Of a stretch of 64,000 bases of DNA, positions 62,598 through 64,000 are shown in pieces; within the stretch, counting starts at the first letter, position 1; every line of letters starts with the position of its first letter. The position numbers and the translations under genes are program-made. Origin of the DNA: Hyperoodon ampullatus (lineage: Eukaryota; Chordata; Mammalia; Artiodactyla; Ziphiidae); NCBI GenBank assembly GCA_949752795.1, contig CATKHW010000422.1:806001-870000 (forward strand), given 5' to 3'. The notes under the pieces were generated by a model. It saw only the letters and a list, made by a program, of their open reading frames with translations, searched no databases and had not been told where the DNA came from.

Positions 62598-64000
62598 GTC
62601 CTGAACCAAAATTTTGGACTTGCGGTCAGCTCACCAAAAACGAGTTGAAAAATGGAGCTCAGGGGCACAGCAATTCACAAACTGACCGAGTAATAAAGGA
62701 CAACTATCGTCCAAAAATCTGTTGAGGGAAGGCAACGAGGCGGACTTGAAAGCGAGGCAGAATAGCAGGAAACAGATTTCAAGAGGTACGTTGGAATCGC
62801 CTTTAAAGCACAGGAAGAGGGGCACAACTTCGACAATGATGCACTTGGCCAAAAAGGGCGTATGCGTTTTCTCCTGAATATATTCAGGAGAAAACGCATA
62901 CGCCCTATTTGGCCAAGCAAGCAAGCGGGCAATGCAAATCTGCACTACAAAGAAGTATCACTTCCCACCGGTCAAAAGGGACATCCAAAAAATGTGTAAG
63001 AACAAGAAAGGCAAGACAGGCCCTGGAGAACAGGGAACCTTGTTATGCTGATGGGCGGGATGTAAATTGCCAACTGCCTCTCTGGAGGAGTGCATTCTGT
63101 TCCCTAAAACAAGTAAAGAACAGAGCTACAGAGCCAAGGGCACTACCAGTCTAGGGAATATACCTTGGGAAAACTGAAAATCAATAAGACAGAGCCACCC
63201 CAAAATTTAGGGCTGCACTGCATACAAGGACCTCAACTTGGATACACCTTAAGTATCCCAGAAAATATAAACATGGTTCAAAAAATTGTGGTACTTACGT
63301 ACGATGGAATATCCCTCAGCCATGAAATCAATGTCATAAGACCAGTAGCAGCAAAATGGGAGGATTCAGGTACGATGATTCTAAGTGAAATAAGTCACAC
63401 AGAAAAAGAAACTTATCATAAGATATCACTTATGAAGATCCTGTAAACATGGCTACACTTGAACTGAGTTAGGAAAGAGAACAGTGTCTCACATTTAGAA
63501 AACACTCTTATACCTGCTTCAGGGGGAAGGAGAGGTGGGGTTATGCATAAAACCAGAGATTGATATAAGCACAGGTACCGTTCCAAAAACCAACTATGGA
63601 ATAGACAAGACCTACACCGTCCTCAGCGAAAGGGACTCAAAACCCCATATTTCCCACAGAGGAAAATATCTGACTAGTAAGAATCTTAAAACCTATGTAT
63701 TGATATGTCTCCATAAGGGAATCAAGTGTGTCTAGACTGGCATAAACATGGCAGCGAGAATCAGCTCAAACCCACTATAAAAAGGAATTTCAAAAACAAA
63801 ACAAAAAAACTGGGAAATTCTTTACAATTCCTTCAGGGTCTCTGATGAAAGCTGGAATGACCCTATCTACAACGACAGCTGGATGTGGCATAAGGAGGGA
63901 CACTTGGGACTGAGACGATTGGTGAGATTGGGTGAGCAAATGCAGACCCTTTAAAGCAATAATACATGGCACCCATTCCATGGGTCCGAACTCTCCAGGA
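62598..64000 (+). repeat. Satellite unit M37, partial (first 1,403 bp; HOR position 4)
   Basis: Matches M15 and M27 up to the window end (ACTGACCGAG, GCCCTATTTGG, GGTTATGCAT, AATACATGG, CCAGGA). The remaining ~336 bp lie outside the window. Confidence 0.95.

Larger units (their letters stand above)
1..64000 (+). repeat. Satellite array, ~1,739-bp unit, 36.8 copies, head to tail
   Basis: The same unit recurs from the first base to the last, always in the same orientation. Landmarks such as the start sequence (GTCCTGAACC), the 74-bp palindrome and the TATAAAAAGG motif return every 1,737-1,739 bp. Units start at 1, 1740, 3478, 5216, 6953, 8692, 10429, 12167 and 13906, then every 1,739 bp up to 62598. 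The phase is arbitrary, because the window opens mid-array. No unique sequence, transposon insertion or inversion interrupts the array. Arrays of this kind usually lie in constitutive heterochromatin (pericentromeric, centromeric, subtelomeric or on a sex chromosome), but the sequence does not say which. The family is not recognised from memory. Confidence 0.98.
60859..64000 (+). repeat. Third HOR copy, shortened by two units and cut by the window end
   Basis: M36 begins as M12/M24 (CGGTCAG at the start, CACACAATG at 61251) but continues as M14/M26 (GGGCCTCAACTAGG, GATACATAAAACC, GGAATATACAAG, CGATAGGTGAG). M37 then matches M15/M27. The equivalents of M13 and of parts of M12 and M14 are missing, a net loss of two units (3,478 bp). 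This is a HOR length variant. Confidence 0.9.

Noticed and set aside
1..64000. CRISPR array or bacterial repeat system
   Set aside because: Repeats are directly adjacent 1.7-kb units with no short repeats separated by unique spacers, and no cas-like gene is present.

Overview
The whole 64 kb window is one uninterrupted head-to-tail satellite DNA array. The unit is about 1,739 bp, and I count 36 complete copies plus a partial 37th. All copies lie in one orientation, and the array runs off both ends of the window. I see no protein-coding gene, rRNA, tRNA, CRISPR array, insertion sequence or unique DNA. The many short open frames are the same few chance frames repeated in each unit.

Organism: a eukaryote, probably a vertebrate and possibly a mammal. 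The evidence is the long-unit satellite with nested higher-order structure, plus recurrent CpG to TpG/CpA differences between copies, which suggest a cytosine-methylating genome. The species cannot be read from the sequence. Unit length alone recalls the roughly 1.7 kb common cetacean satellite, but I could not compare sequences and treat this only as a hypothesis.

Layout, with units phased at position 1 (M1 to M37). M1-M3 and the first part of M4 (1 to about 5.7 kb) are type A units, and M1 and M2 are almost identical. From about 5.7 to 13.8 kb (rest of M4 to M8) lies an older, diverged type B block with indels, mosaic units and the most decayed copies. From M9 (13,906) on, units are type A again and every one is exactly 1,739 bp. 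From about 18.1 kb the array becomes a higher-order repeat (HOR) of 12 units, 20,868 bp long. M12-M23 (19,123-39,990) and M24-M35 (39,991-60,858) are nearly identical. A third HOR copy starts at 60,859 but skips two units through a recombination inside M36, between 61,252 and 61,490.

Inside each unit the main structural element is a 74-bp palindrome with 37-bp arms and no spacer (offset 246-319), perfect in 22 of 37 copies. Other recurring motifs are a weak CENP-B-box-like sequence, a G-rich motif, a TATA-like sequence, an AATAAA hexamer and two small hairpins. None of these shows evidence of function beyond its presence in the repeat. The biology visible here is satellite evolution: unequal exchange, conversion patches, nested dimer duplication and recent HOR amplification.
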